Shown here: positions 17,838-26,098 of the stretch, one piece after another
Layout: each line of letters starts with the position of its first letter
Position numbering within the stretch: position 1 is the first letter of the stretch
Origin: Allomuricauda sp.
GTDB lineage: Bacteria; Bacteroidota; Bacteroidia; Flavobacteriales; Flavobacteriaceae
DNA length: 33,245 nucleotides
Assembly: GCA_028284725.1 (NCBI GenBank)
Contig: JANQRD010000100.1
Location: forward strand, 1-33,245
Direction: 5' to 3'
The notes under the pieces: model-generated
Databases searched by the model: none
What the model saw: only the letters and a program-made list of their open reading frames with translations
Told to the model about the DNA's origin: nothing
Program-made: the position numbers and the translations under genes

Positions 17838-19181
17838 CTAAATCACCCCTTGAGCCAACATGGCATCAGCAACTTTAACAAAGCCAGCAATATTGGCTCC
17901 TTTTACATAGTTGCAATAGCCATCGCCTTCTTTTCCAAACTCAATACAAGAGTCGTGGATGTCTTCCATGATTCCTTTTAGTCGTTCATCAACTTCTTCC
18001 CTGGTCCAACTGATTCTAAGTGAGTTTTGTGACATCTCCAATCCGGACGTGGCCACACCTCCTGCGTTGGACGCCTTTCCTGGAGCGAACAACAGTTTTG
18101 CATCGTGAAACGCATGAATCGCTTGGGGGGTAGAGGGCATATTGGCCCCTTCCGCCACAGCAATACAGCCATTTTTGATCAAGAGTGTGGCATCGTCCCC
18201 ATTAAGTTCGTTTTGTGTCGCACAGGGCAGCGCTACATCACAGGGTACTTCCCACGGTGTTTTTCCTTTATGGTATTCTGCTGAAGGGTACTTCTCAGCA
18301 TATTCAGAGATACGGCCTCTTCTGTTGTTTTTCAAATCCATCACATAGGCCAGTTTTTCCTCATCGATACCATCTTTATCGTAAACATAGCCTCCTGAAT
18401 CGGAAAGGGTAAGTACTGTGCCTCCCAATTGCATTACTTTTTCGGCTGCAAATTGTGCCACGTTTCCAGATCCGGAGATCACGACTTTTTTGCCCTGGAA
18501 AGATTCATTTCTAGTCTTTAACATGCTATCTGCAAAGTACACAGTTCCGTATCCTGTTGCTTCTGGACGAATCAAAGATCCTCCCCAAGAACGTCCCTTT
18601 CCAGTAAGTACCCCGGTAAATTCATTTCGAATCTTCTTGTACATTCCAAAAAGGAATCCAATCTCCCGTGAACCAACTCCAATATCTCCAGCTGGGACAT
18701 CCGTATTGGGCCCGATATGTCTGCACAGTTCAGTCATGAAAGAATGGCAAAAACGCATTACCTCATCGTCCGATTTGCCCTTTGGATCAAAATCGGAACC
18801 TCCTTTACCTCCACCCATGGGAAGGGTGGTCAAACTATTTTTAAACACCTGCTCAAAAGCCAGGAACTTTAAAACGCTAGCATTTACCGTTGGATGAAAA
18901 CGCAGACCCCCTTTGTAAGGCCCAATGGCCGAATTCATCTGGATACGGTAACCGCGGTTCACATGGATTTCCCCATCGTCGTCCACCCAAGCAACTCGGA
19001 ACGAAACCAAGCGCTCGGGCTCCACCATTCTAAGAAGGATATTTTTTCCGTGGTAAATGTCGTTTTTAACGATGTAAGGTATAACGGTTTCAGCTACTTC
19101 CTGTACCGCTTGGATGAATTCCGGTTCATGGCCATTTCTGGCCCTGACCTCATCCATAAATGCTTTGATTTTTGCTTCCAT
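17838..19181 (-). CDS. gdhA: NADP-specific glutamate dehydrogenase
   Basis: 447 aa; GPYKGGLRFHPTVNASVLKFLAFEQVFKNSLTTLPMGGGKGGSDFDPKGKSD. Confidence 0.96.
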   Translation of the reverse strand: MEAKIKAFMDEVRARNGHEPEFIQAVQEVAETVIPYIVKNDIYHGKNILLRMVEPERLVSFRVAWVDDDGEIHVNRGYRIQMNSAIGPYKGGLRFHPTVNASVLKFLAFEQVFKNSLTTLPMGGGKGGSDFDPKGKSDDEVMRFCHSFMTELCRHIGPNTDVPAGDIGVGSREIGFLFGMYKKIRNEFTGVLTGKGRSWGGSLIRPEATGYGTVYFADSMLKTRNESFQGKKVVISGSGNVAQFAAEKVMQLGGTVLTLSDSGGYVYDKDGIDEEKLAYVMDLKNNRRGRISEYAEKYPSAEYHKGKTPWEVPCDVALPCATQNELNGDDATLLIKNGCIAVAEGANMPSTPQAIHAFHDAKLLFAPGKASNAGGVATSGLEMSQNSLRISWTREEVDERLKGIMEDIHDSCIEFGKEGDGYCNYVKGANIAGFVKVADAMLAQGVI

Positions 19182-19252
19182 AAATGGGTTGTGAATTTAC
19201 TGTCCCTTCGACCTAGCTCAGGGTCAATTTTAGTGAATTAGGAATTTGACGG

Positions 19253-19260
19253 CAAAATTA
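19253..19260 (-). promoter_or_regulatory. Candidate gdhA -7 box (TAATTTTG)
   Basis: TAnnTTTG match about 72 nt upstream of the gdhA start. Confidence 0.4.
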
Positions 19261-19311
19261 TACTATTTGCATAATTTAAACCCCTGTTTTTTAAAAATTT
19301 TGCAAAAACTG

Positions 19312-20466
19312 CTATCCGATGGCCTGATCTAAATCCGCAATCAAGTCGTCCACATCCTCAATCCCTACACTGAGCCGTATCAATGAATCCACTACGCCAC
19401 TTTTTTCCCGTTCTTCCTTAGGGATGCTGGCATGGGTCATACTCGCAGGGTGACCTGCTAAACTTTCAACACCTCCCAAAGACTCGGCAAGCGTAAAAAC
19501 CTGGAGTTTTTCCACAATTTTAACGGCATCTTCATAACTACTACCTTTAGGAACGAAGGAAATCATCCCTCCAAAACCATCCATTTGGCTTTTGGCCACA
19601 TCGTGGTTGGGATGGTCTTCAAATCCAGGCCAATACACTTTATCAATTTTAGGATGGTTTGCGAGGTATTTGGCTATGGCCTCACCGTTTTCACAGTGCC
19701 TTTGCATGCGAACATGCAGTGTTTTTATCCCACGAAGGGTCAAGAAACTATCCATGGGGCCGCAGACAGCTCCGCTGGCATTTTGAAGAAAGTACAGCTT
19801 GTCCGCCAAATCCTTATCCTTCACTACCAAAGCTCCGACTACAATGTCGCTATGGCCTCCCAGATATTTGGTCGCTGAGTGCATAATGATATCTGCGCCA
19901 AGGTCCAATGGTCGCTGCAAATAAGGTGTTGCAAAAGTATTATCGACCGCCAACAACAGCTTGTGCTTTTTTGCCAAATCGGAAACCGCCCTAATGTCTA
20001 TGACGTTCATCATGGGGTTGGTGGGTGTTTCTACCCAAATCAATTTGGTCTTCTCGTTGATGTGCTCCTCGATCACATCAAGACTTTGCATTCCAATAAA
20101 GTGGAATTTAATGCCGTATTTTTCAAAAACCTGTTTGAACAAGCGATAGCTTCCCCCGTACAAATCGTTGGTGGAAACCACCTCATCGCCTGGATCCAAT
20201 AATTTTATCACCGCATCAATGGCAGAAAGTCCGCTGGCAAATGCAAGTCCATAATTCCCATTTTCAATGCTTGCCAAGGAATTCTCCAAAGCGGTTCGGG
20301 TTGGATTTCCACTTCGGGAATACTCGAACCCCTGGTGGCCACCAGGTGTGGTCTGGGCATATGTTGATGTTTGGTAAATTGGAGGCATTACCGCACCATA
20401 GGCCTTATCGGGATACTGCCCTCCGTGAATGGTTTTACTGTTGAATTTTAAGTCTTTTTTGCTCAT
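19312..20466 (-). CDS. Cystathionine gamma-synthase / PLP-dependent trans-sulfuration enzyme
   Basis: MSKKDLKFNSKTIHGGQYPDKAYGAVMPPIYQTSTYAQ; MHSATKYLGGHSDIVVGALV PLP-Lys motif; start chosen at 20466 because the ORF-track start (20487) falls inside the -7 box. Confidence 0.9.
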   Translation of the reverse strand: MSKKDLKFNSKTIHGGQYPDKAYGAVMPPIYQTSTYAQTTPGGHQGFEYSRSGNPTRTALENSLASIENGNYGLAFASGLSAIDAVIKLLDPGDEVVSTNDLYGGSYRLFKQVFEKYGIKFHFIGMQSLDVIEEHINEKTKLIWVETPTNPMMNVIDIRAVSDLAKKHKLLLAVDNTFATPYLQRPLDLGADIIMHSATKYLGGHSDIVVGALVVKDKDLADKLYFLQNASGAVCGPMDSFLTLRGIKTLHVRMQRHCENGEAIAKYLANHPKIDKVYWPGFEDHPNHDVAKSQMDGFGGMISFVPKGSSYEDAVKIVEKLQVFTLAESLGGVESLAGHPASMTHASIPKEEREKSGVVDSLIRLSVGIEDVDDLIADLDQAIG

Positions 20467-20484
20467 TTTATCGTAATCTGCGTA

Positions 20485-20492
20485 CAAATGTA
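20485..20492 (-). promoter_or_regulatory. -7 box of the cystathionine gamma-synthase-like gene (TACATTTG)
   Basis: Exact TAnnTTTG on minus, 19-26 nt upstream of ATG 20466. Confidence 0.55.
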
Positions 20493-20501
20493 TCGTTATC
20501 T

Positions 20502-20531
20502 TTTGGAGTAATCAACGAAGTCTTATTTTTG
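20502..20531 (+). promoter_or_regulatory. Promoter of the DUF3298-like gene
   Basis: TTTG (20502-20505), 18-nt spacer, TATTTTTG (20524-20531); ATG at 20554. Confidence 0.55.
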
Positions 20532-20553
20532 AAAAACCCAAAGACCCCATCTT

Positions 20554-21297
20554 ATGAAAAAAACCTTCCTTCCACTCCTTTTTTTGATTTCGACTATTGG
20601 TTGCGAAGATGCTGAAAAACTTACATTTGAGTCCCATCGCGTAACCAATGCCATTTGTGAAAACTGTCCCGAAATTGACATAAAAATCCCCAAAGCCTTG
20701 GATGAAACCACCTTAGCGGAAAATATAAACTCCGCATTGGAAGAGGAGGTCATTGCATTGTTGTCTTTTGATGAGGGCGAAGAAATTGCCAACATGGGAG
20801 GAGCAATCAAATCGTTTACCAATAGCTACAAGGAACTTAAAGATAGATTTCCGGATGAAACTGTAGGTTGGGAAGCCAAGGTGGACAGTGATGTGATTTT
20901 TGAGGATGAAAATATCATCACCTTGGAATTCAATGCCTATTCCTTTACGGGAGGGGCCCATGGATATGGCTCGAAAGCCTTTCTGAATTTTGACAAAAGA
21001 AGCGGTGAGGAACTGGAGGAATGGCAACTTTTTGAGGATCTGGAGGGGTTTCAAAAATATGCTGAAACCAAATTTCGGATACAAGAAGACATTCCACAAG
21101 ATGCGAATATCAATGCTACTGGGTTTATGTTTGATGGGGATAATTTTCATCTATCAGAAAACGTGGGGTATACAGAAGAGGGAGTTCAGCTCATCTATAA
21201 TCAATATGAAGTAGCCTCCTATGCGGATGGCCCCATCATATTAACGGTCCCTTTTGCGGAAGCAAACAAATACCTAAAACGAAAAGTGGCTCCTTAG
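20554..21297 (+). CDS. DUF4163/DUF3298 (RsiV-like) domain lipoprotein
   Basis: 247 aa; ISTIGCED lipobox-like; EFNAYSFTGGAHGYGSKAFLNFDKRSGEEL typical of DUF3298. Confidence 0.8.
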   Translation: MKKTFLPLLFLISTIGCEDAEKLTFESHRVTNAICENCPEIDIKIPKALDETTLAENINSALEEEVIALLSFDEGEEIANMGGAIKSFTNSYKELKDRFPDETVGWEAKVDSDVIFEDENIITLEFNAYSFTGGAHGYGSKAFLNFDKRSGEELEEWQLFEDLEGFQKYAETKFRIQEDIPQDANINATGFMFDGDNFHLSENVGYTEEGVQLIYNQYEVASYADGPIILTVPFAEANKYLKRKVAP

Positions 21298-21760
21298 CCT
21301 TCTTGAGCTATTGCTTTTCTAAGAGACGAAATGGTGCCCAAATGCAATCCTTCATGGAAAACACTAAAGGTGATGGCATCCTCAACACAATGTAGCGCCA
21401 CTCCTGGTGATGTCATGTACTCATTAAAACTGTTGAACTTTCCTCCATCGTAATCCAGTTTTAACTGTTCCACTGTGCTGATCAAATAGCCTGAAATCTT
21501 TTCAATTTCTGCTTCCGTGGGCTCCCCTCAGGAACTGTCCCTTTTCGATATTTGTTTACCAGTTCCTCTTCCACCAATAGCTCAAGCCCACTCAAACGGT
21601 AAATCAATAATTGCGAAGTAACCACAACATGGGCGATGTTCCACCAAATATTGTTTCGAAAACCTTTCGGGATTTTGTATAAATCCGATTTGGGCGTTTT
21701 ATGCAATATGGTGTGAAGGATTTTTCTGTTTTTTGAGATTACATCCAGCACTTTTTCCAC
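21294..21760 (-). pseudogene. DinB family protein, split by a 1-nt frameshift
   Basis: Two ORFs (21482-21760 and 21294-21485) join as ...KYRKGTVPEG|EPTEAEIEKISGYLISTVEQLKLDYDGG...; the shift sits in a G4 run (C4 at 21524-21527 on plus); conserved His pattern IAH...FHEGLHLG. Confidence 0.8.
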
Positions 21761-21784
21761 GGACAGGTCAGGGTTTTAGTTAAA

Positions 21785-21808
21785 ACATATCTATTTTTTT
21801 AGATATGT
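21785..21808. promoter_or_regulatory. ArsR-type operator candidate
   Basis: Perfect 9-bp inverted repeat ACATATCTA-N6-TAGATATGT between divergent dinB and arsR-like genes. Confidence 0.6.
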
Positions 21809-21820
21809 AAATATTTAGGT

Positions 21821-21828
21821 TATATTTG
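21821..21828 (+). promoter_or_regulatory. -7 box of the ArsR-like gene (TATATTTG)
   Basis: Exact TAnnTTTG ending 5 nt before ATG 21833. Confidence 0.55.
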
Positions 21829-21832
21829 CAAT

Positions 21833-22135
21833 ATGGATATTGTTGAAATCAGTAAGGTTTTGTCCAATAAAACTAGGGTGAATATTTTGAAGTGGCTCAA
21901 AAATCCCGAACAAAATTTTCCACCGCATCAGGATATTGACCATTTTGATGATGGTGTTTGCGTGGGCTATATCCAAGACAAAACCGGATTATCCCAGTCC
22001 ACCATTTCAACTTACCTGAATTCCATGCAGAACGCGGATTTGGTCATCCCAACCCGACATGGGAAATGGACCTATTATAAAAGGAATGAGGAGGTCATTA
22101 AAAAATATGTTGAATCCCTAAAAACAGCTTTGTAA
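21833..22135 (+). CDS. ArsR family winged-helix transcriptional regulator
   Basis: 100 aa; LSNKTRVNILKWLKNPE...CVGYIQDKTGLSQSTISTYLNSMQNADLVIPTRHGKWTYYKRNE. Confidence 0.88.
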   Translation: MDIVEISKVLSNKTRVNILKWLKNPEQNFPPHQDIDHFDDGVCVGYIQDKTGLSQSTISTYLNSMQNADLVIPTRHGKWTYYKRNEEVIKKYVESLKTAL

Positions 22136-22187
22136 TTTTTTGGGACTTCAAATCGATAATTAGCGAAATGTAAAACTGAAAAAAATC

Positions 22188-22325
22188 ATGGAAGATTGTT
22201 TGACATCCACCTGTGTAGAATTAATCGAGCCCAAATTTTCAGAAGGCTCCTTTGTAAAAAGAATCACAAACTTTCTGACCAACTTTGTAGTGGAAGGTGC
22301 CGAACACTTGGCCAGAACAAAATAA
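22188..22325 (+). CDS. Small hypothetical protein (45 aa)
   Basis: ATG..TAA: MEDCLTSTCVELIEPKFSEGSFVKRITNFLTNFVVEGAEHLARTK; fills the gap between the ArsR and racemase genes; below the ORF track cutoff. Confidence 0.5.
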   Translation: MEDCLTSTCVELIEPKFSEGSFVKRITNFLTNFVVEGAEHLARTK

Positions 22326-22345
22326 ATTTCAAAAAACGAATCAAG

Positions 22346-23038
22346 ATGAAGACTATTGGTCTAATTGGGGGAATGAGCTGGGAATCCTCAAAAATCTATT
22401 ACCAGCACATTAACGAAATGGTACGGGAACAATTGGGGGGCTCCCACTCGGCAAAAAGCGTGCTCTCCTCGGTGGATTTCGACGAAATTGAACGTTTTTC
22501 GTTTTCAGACGACTGGAATCGAATCGGGGAATCCATGGCAGATCATGCCAAAAAATTGGAACTTGCGGGATCGGATATGGTCATCCTTTGCACCAACACC
22601 ATCCATTTGGTAAGCGACGCCATAGTGAACGCTGTTGAAATCCCCTTTATACATATCGCCACCGCTACCGGTGAGGCTATTCAAAAAAAAGGACTTAAAA
22701 AAGTGGCTTTACTGGGTACCAAGTTCACAATGGAAAAGGATTTCTACACAGCCATTTTACAAGATACATTTGGATTGGAGGTACTGGTTCCTGAGGTCGA
22801 GGACAGGAATCTGCTCCAGTCTATTATTTATGACGAACTGGTGAAAGGCGTATTTACCTCCGTATCAAAGGATGTGTGTTTAAAAATTATCAAAAAACTG
22901 GAGGCGCAGGGGGCAGAGGGAGCTATTTTGGGCTGTACGGAATTACCGCTATTGATTCCGGCCCATGAGGTGACAATTCCAACTTTTGATACCGCTAAAA
23001 TTCATGCGCAAAAGGCCGTCGAATTTGCACTTTCCTAA
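22346..23038 (+). CDS. Aspartate/glutamate racemase family protein
   Basis: MKTIGLIGGMSWESSKIYYQHINEMV; VILCTNTIHLV and GAILGCTELPLLI catalytic Cys motifs; ORF-track start at 22196 rejected. Confidence 0.9.
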   Translation: MKTIGLIGGMSWESSKIYYQHINEMVREQLGGSHSAKSVLSSVDFDEIERFSFSDDWNRIGESMADHAKKLELAGSDMVILCTNTIHLVSDAIVNAVEIPFIHIATATGEAIQKKGLKKVALLGTKFTMEKDFYTAILQDTFGLEVLVPEVEDRNLLQSIIYDELVKGVFTSVSKDVCLKIIKKLEAQGAEGAILGCTELPLLIPAHEVTIPTFDTAKIHAQKAVEFALS

Positions 23039-23086
23039 TGGCGAGTAGGCGAATTTTGATTTCCTTTGTGACCTAAGATTCCAATC

Positions 23087-23440
23087 ATGAAAAAAATCTA
23101 TCATTTGGGCAGTTGTTCCACCTGCCAACGCATTTTAAAAGAACTAGAGCCCCTTGACGGTGTTACGCTACAAGAAATTAAATCCGAGCCCATGACCCCG
23201 GCGCAATTGGAGGAAATGGCAGCACTCTCTGGAAACTATGAGTCCCTATTCAGCAAAAGGGCCATGCTCTATCGCCAAAAAGGCTTGCATGAAAAACAGC
23301 TCTCCGAAGAAGATTACAAAAGTCTGATTTTGGAACACTATACTTTTCTTAAAAGGCCAGTTATGCTTTTCGATGGACAAATCTTCGTTGGAAATTCCAA
23401 AAAAGTAGTCCAAGCGGCAAAAGCGGCGCTACATTCATGA
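23087..23440 (+). CDS. ArsC/Spx family (arsenate reductase-like) protein
   Basis: 117 aa; YHLGSCSTCQRILKEL; FLKRPVMLFDGQIFVGN. Confidence 0.82.
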   Translation: MKKIYHLGSCSTCQRILKELEPLDGVTLQEIKSEPMTPAQLEEMAALSGNYESLFSKRAMLYRQKGLHEKQLSEEDYKSLILEHYTFLKRPVMLFDGQIFVGNSKKVVQAAKAALHS

Positions 23441-24330
23441 GCAAACGGACGTTGGCACTTTTGGCAGCTCTTGGGGCGACTACCATATATGGAATCAACC
23501 ATACGGTGGCCAAAGGAGTCATGCCTACCTATATAAAACCCTTCGGGTTTATCATGCTACGGGTAGTCGGAGCAGCCATATTATTTTGGGGTATCTCATT
23601 TTTTGGTCCGAAGGAAAAAGTGGAACGAAAGGACTGGGGACGGATGTTGGCCTGCGCGGTTTTGGGGATGTCCATAAACATGTTGGCCTTTTTTAAAGGG
23701 CTTCAGCTTTCCACCCCGATAAACAGTTCGGTTTTGATTACCATCACCCCAATTTTTGTGGTCATACTGTCGGCGTTTTTCCTTAAGGAAAGAATCACCT
23801 TGAACAAAGGATTCGGCATCTTTTTGGGGTTTATTGGAGCGGTGACCCTCATTCTTTTTGGGGCGGAAATACGGCAGGATGCCCCGAACATCCCCATGGG
23901 AAACTTTCTGTTCATTATCAATGCAACCGCCTATGGGGCTTACCTTATTGTGGCCAAAAAACTGGTGGAAAAGTACCATCCTTTTACCCTGATGAAGTGG
24001 TTATTTACACTCGCTATCATCATCAACTTCCCGATTACGCTGCCCGAATTTCTAGAGATTGAATGGGCCACCATACCCCCGTGGGCATATATATCCATTA
24101 TTTTTGTAGTAGTCGGCACCACCTTTCTCACCTACCTGTTTAATGTATTTGCACTCACCCAGTTAAGGGCTTCCACTATCGGTGCCTTCATTTATGTTCA
24201 GCCCTTGTTCGGAATATTGTTCGCAGTATTTTCGGGAAAGGATCAATTGACCCTCATAAAAGTTTTGGCGGCAATTTTTGTACTACTGGGTGTATACCTT
24301 GCTAGTATGAGACCCAAGCGAAATGGATAA
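23437..24330 (+). CDS. EamA/DMT family transporter
   Basis: 297 aa; about 10 hydrophobic segments, two EamA repeats; overlaps upstream gene by 4 nt. Confidence 0.88.
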   Translation: MSKRTLALLAALGATTIYGINHTVAKGVMPTYIKPFGFIMLRVVGAAILFWGISFFGPKEKVERKDWGRMLACAVLGMSINMLAFFKGLQLSTPINSSVLITITPIFVVILSAFFLKERITLNKGFGIFLGFIGAVTLILFGAEIRQDAPNIPMGNFLFIINATAYGAYLIVAKKLVEKYHPFTLMKWLFTLAIIINFPITLPEFLEIEWATIPPWAYISIIFVVVGTTFLTYLFNVFALTQLRASTIGAFIYVQPLFGILFAVFSGKDQLTLIKVLAAIFVLLGVYLASMRPKRNG

Positions 24331-24435
24331 ACACATTCATTTTGTTCTACACATAAACTTATAAGGGCCATTCATCAATTAAAAAACGAAAAAACCTTCT
24401 AGACATGGTATTTTGCTCTTCAGGTATTTATAGTT

Positions 24436-24819
24436 ATGATTTTACTAAGTATTGGAATTGGCATAATTGCTTTTGTCCTATTATTATACCTGATTAACGC
24501 AATACATAAGATGCATCAAATAAATCCATTATTGGGTCTTGGTGGAATCTATGTGCTTTTTTATGTTTTTGATGATAATATCTACAAACTCGCACCAGAA
24601 TCTTGGAAAGAAAAAATTTTCGAAAACATGTTTGAGCTCAATGGCTCTTTGGGCGTTTTACTAAACTTACATGGACAAAAATTATCTGCATATGATTTAA
24701 CTTCGGCAACACTTCGCATATGCATGCTGGGATACATTATCTACAGCTTTACCCTTAAAAAAGGTTCTTGGACTTGGAGGAAACTAAAAAAAGGTCAACC
24801 CGATAAAAATAGAACATAA
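24436..24819 (+). CDS. Hypothetical small membrane protein
   Basis: 127 aa; hydrophobic N-terminus and C-terminal segment; no family recognised. Confidence 0.6.
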   Translation: MILLSIGIGIIAFVLLLYLINAIHKMHQINPLLGLGGIYVLFYVFDDNIYKLAPESWKEKIFENMFELNGSLGVLLNLHGQKLSAYDLTSATLRICMLGYIIYSFTLKKGSWTWRKLKKGQPDKNRT

Positions 24820-24840
24820 TCGGATGACCCATTATAAATT

Positions 24841-25506
24841 ATGGCAGATTATTCAGCACAAATCCACAGAATCAAACAAAAGCTGATTCAAGCTAAACAA
24901 GTCGATACAAATTTCATGGTATTTGGTTCCGGCAGCCATAAATATGAGTTGAATGCTCCAGCTACCCCAGAGGCTGTTGAAGCGTTTGAAAGAGCATATG
25001 AAATTCAACTTCCTGATTCCTATAAGTCTTTCATATTGCATATTGGAAACGGTGGAAATGGATACCTCAATTCAGCTGCCGGGCCTTTTTATGGCATCTA
25101 TCCCATGGGGGAAAATGTGGATGATTTAATTTATGGCAATCCTGAGGAATATCTCAAGAAAGAGTGTATCCTTAAACCCGATATTACCGACAGGGACTGG
25201 GATAAATTGACCGATGTTCTTTATGATGAAAACATTTCCGATTCAGAGTATTACAAGGTCATTGGAAAAATCTTTAGTGGTGTCCTCCCAATCGGATTTC
25301 AAGGATGCTCCTATGTGCAAGCCCTGGTTCTGAATGGCCCGTATGCAGACAAAGTGGTTAACCTTGAAATGTCGGCGGAAGATGCACCAAAATTTACCTA
25401 CGAAAAAAACTTTTTGGATTGGTATGAACGATGGTTGGATGAGGTCATCTCGGGAAAACTCATCACGAAATCACCAATTTGGTTTGGTTACGCACCCCCG
25501 AAATGA
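24841..25506 (+). CDS. SMI1/KNR4 (SUKH) family protein
   Basis: 221 aa; ATPEAVEAFERAYEIQLPDSYKSFILHIGNGGNG...GPFYGIYPMGE. Confidence 0.85.
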   Translation: MADYSAQIHRIKQKLIQAKQVDTNFMVFGSGSHKYELNAPATPEAVEAFERAYEIQLPDSYKSFILHIGNGGNGYLNSAAGPFYGIYPMGENVDDLIYGNPEEYLKKECILKPDITDRDWDKLTDVLYDENISDSEYYKVIGKIFSGVLPIGFQGCSYVQALVLNGPYADKVVNLEMSAEDAPKFTYEKNFLDWYERWLDEVISGKLITKSPIWFGYAPPK

Positions 25507-25507
25507 A

Positions 25508-25981
25508 TTAAAGATCCTGTGGAATTTTTGCAAACTTTCTGGTATCCACCTTGGTTAAAATCTTAAAATCCTCGGCTTTTTCCATCGTGGCAAAAGCATC
25601 CAGAAATTCTTGTGGCAAGCCTATAAGCTTTCGTTCCTTAAGATCCATCCAAGCACCCATCATTTCACATCGAGCAAAGTTTTTACCCTCACTATTGTAA
25701 AAATCGTGCTGAAACTCAAAGAACATTCCATCTTCACTCATACCATTGAATCCTAGAGACACTTTAATCGGTTTTCCAGGAAAGACCTCCTTAAAGTAAT
25801 ACATGTGCTCATAAAACACCACAGGGCCAATATTATGTTGCGCCATGGACTTTTGGTTAAAGCCCAACTGCCCTAAATAGGCCATGCGGGTATGGCTCAT
25901 AAAATTGATATAGGCTGAGTTGGCCAAATGGCGATTCGCATCCAAATCGCTCCATCGAATCTCAAATTCCTTAAAAAACAT
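25508..25981 (-). CDS. Acyl-CoA thioesterase (4HBT hotdog)
   Basis: 157 aa; EIRWSDLDANRHLANSAYINFMSHTRMAYL. Confidence 0.88.
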   Translation of the reverse strand: MFFKEFEIRWSDLDANRHLANSAYINFMSHTRMAYLGQLGFNQKSMAQHNIGPVVFYEHMYYFKEVFPGKPIKVSLGFNGMSEDGMFFEFQHDFYNSEGKNFARCEMMGAWMDLKERKLIGLPQEFLDAFATMEKAEDFKILTKVDTRKFAKIPQDL

Positions 25982-25995
25982 AGTTGGTTATTTTG

Positions 25996-26009
25996 TTATG
26001 CATGCATAA
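25996..26009. promoter_or_regulatory. 14-bp perfect palindrome in divergent intergenic region
   Basis: TTATGCATGCATAA, 15 nt upstream of the thioesterase start. Confidence 0.4.
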
Positions 26010-26026
26010 TAATTGTAAAATTACCA

Positions 26027-26034
26027 TAGTTTTG
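26027..26034 (+). promoter_or_regulatory. Candidate -7 box (TAGTTTTG) for nitronate monooxygenase
   Basis: TAnnTTTG match, 65 nt upstream of ATG. Confidence 0.3.
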
Positions 26035-26098
26035 AAAACTGGTTCCCATCGAACGTCGGAATTAGTCTTATTTTTAAAAATACTTTAACATTAGCCTT

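Noticed and set aside
20713-21150. 145-aa minus ORF inside the DUF3298-like gene
   Set aside because: Antisense shadow of a coding gene that has a promoter and signal peptide on plus.
22196-22345. 50-aa N-terminal extension of the racemase in the ORF track
   Set aside because: Extension has no family similarity; the racemase begins naturally at MKTIGLIGGMSWESS (22346), and a different frame here encodes the 45-aa ORF.
23596-23979. 127-aa minus ORF inside the EamA transporter
   Set aside because: Antisense; composition reflects reverse-complemented membrane codons.
24331-24435. Intergenic region after the EamA gene, examined for an RNA or mobile element boundary
   Set aside because: No inverted repeats, target-site duplication or tRNA-like structure recognised.
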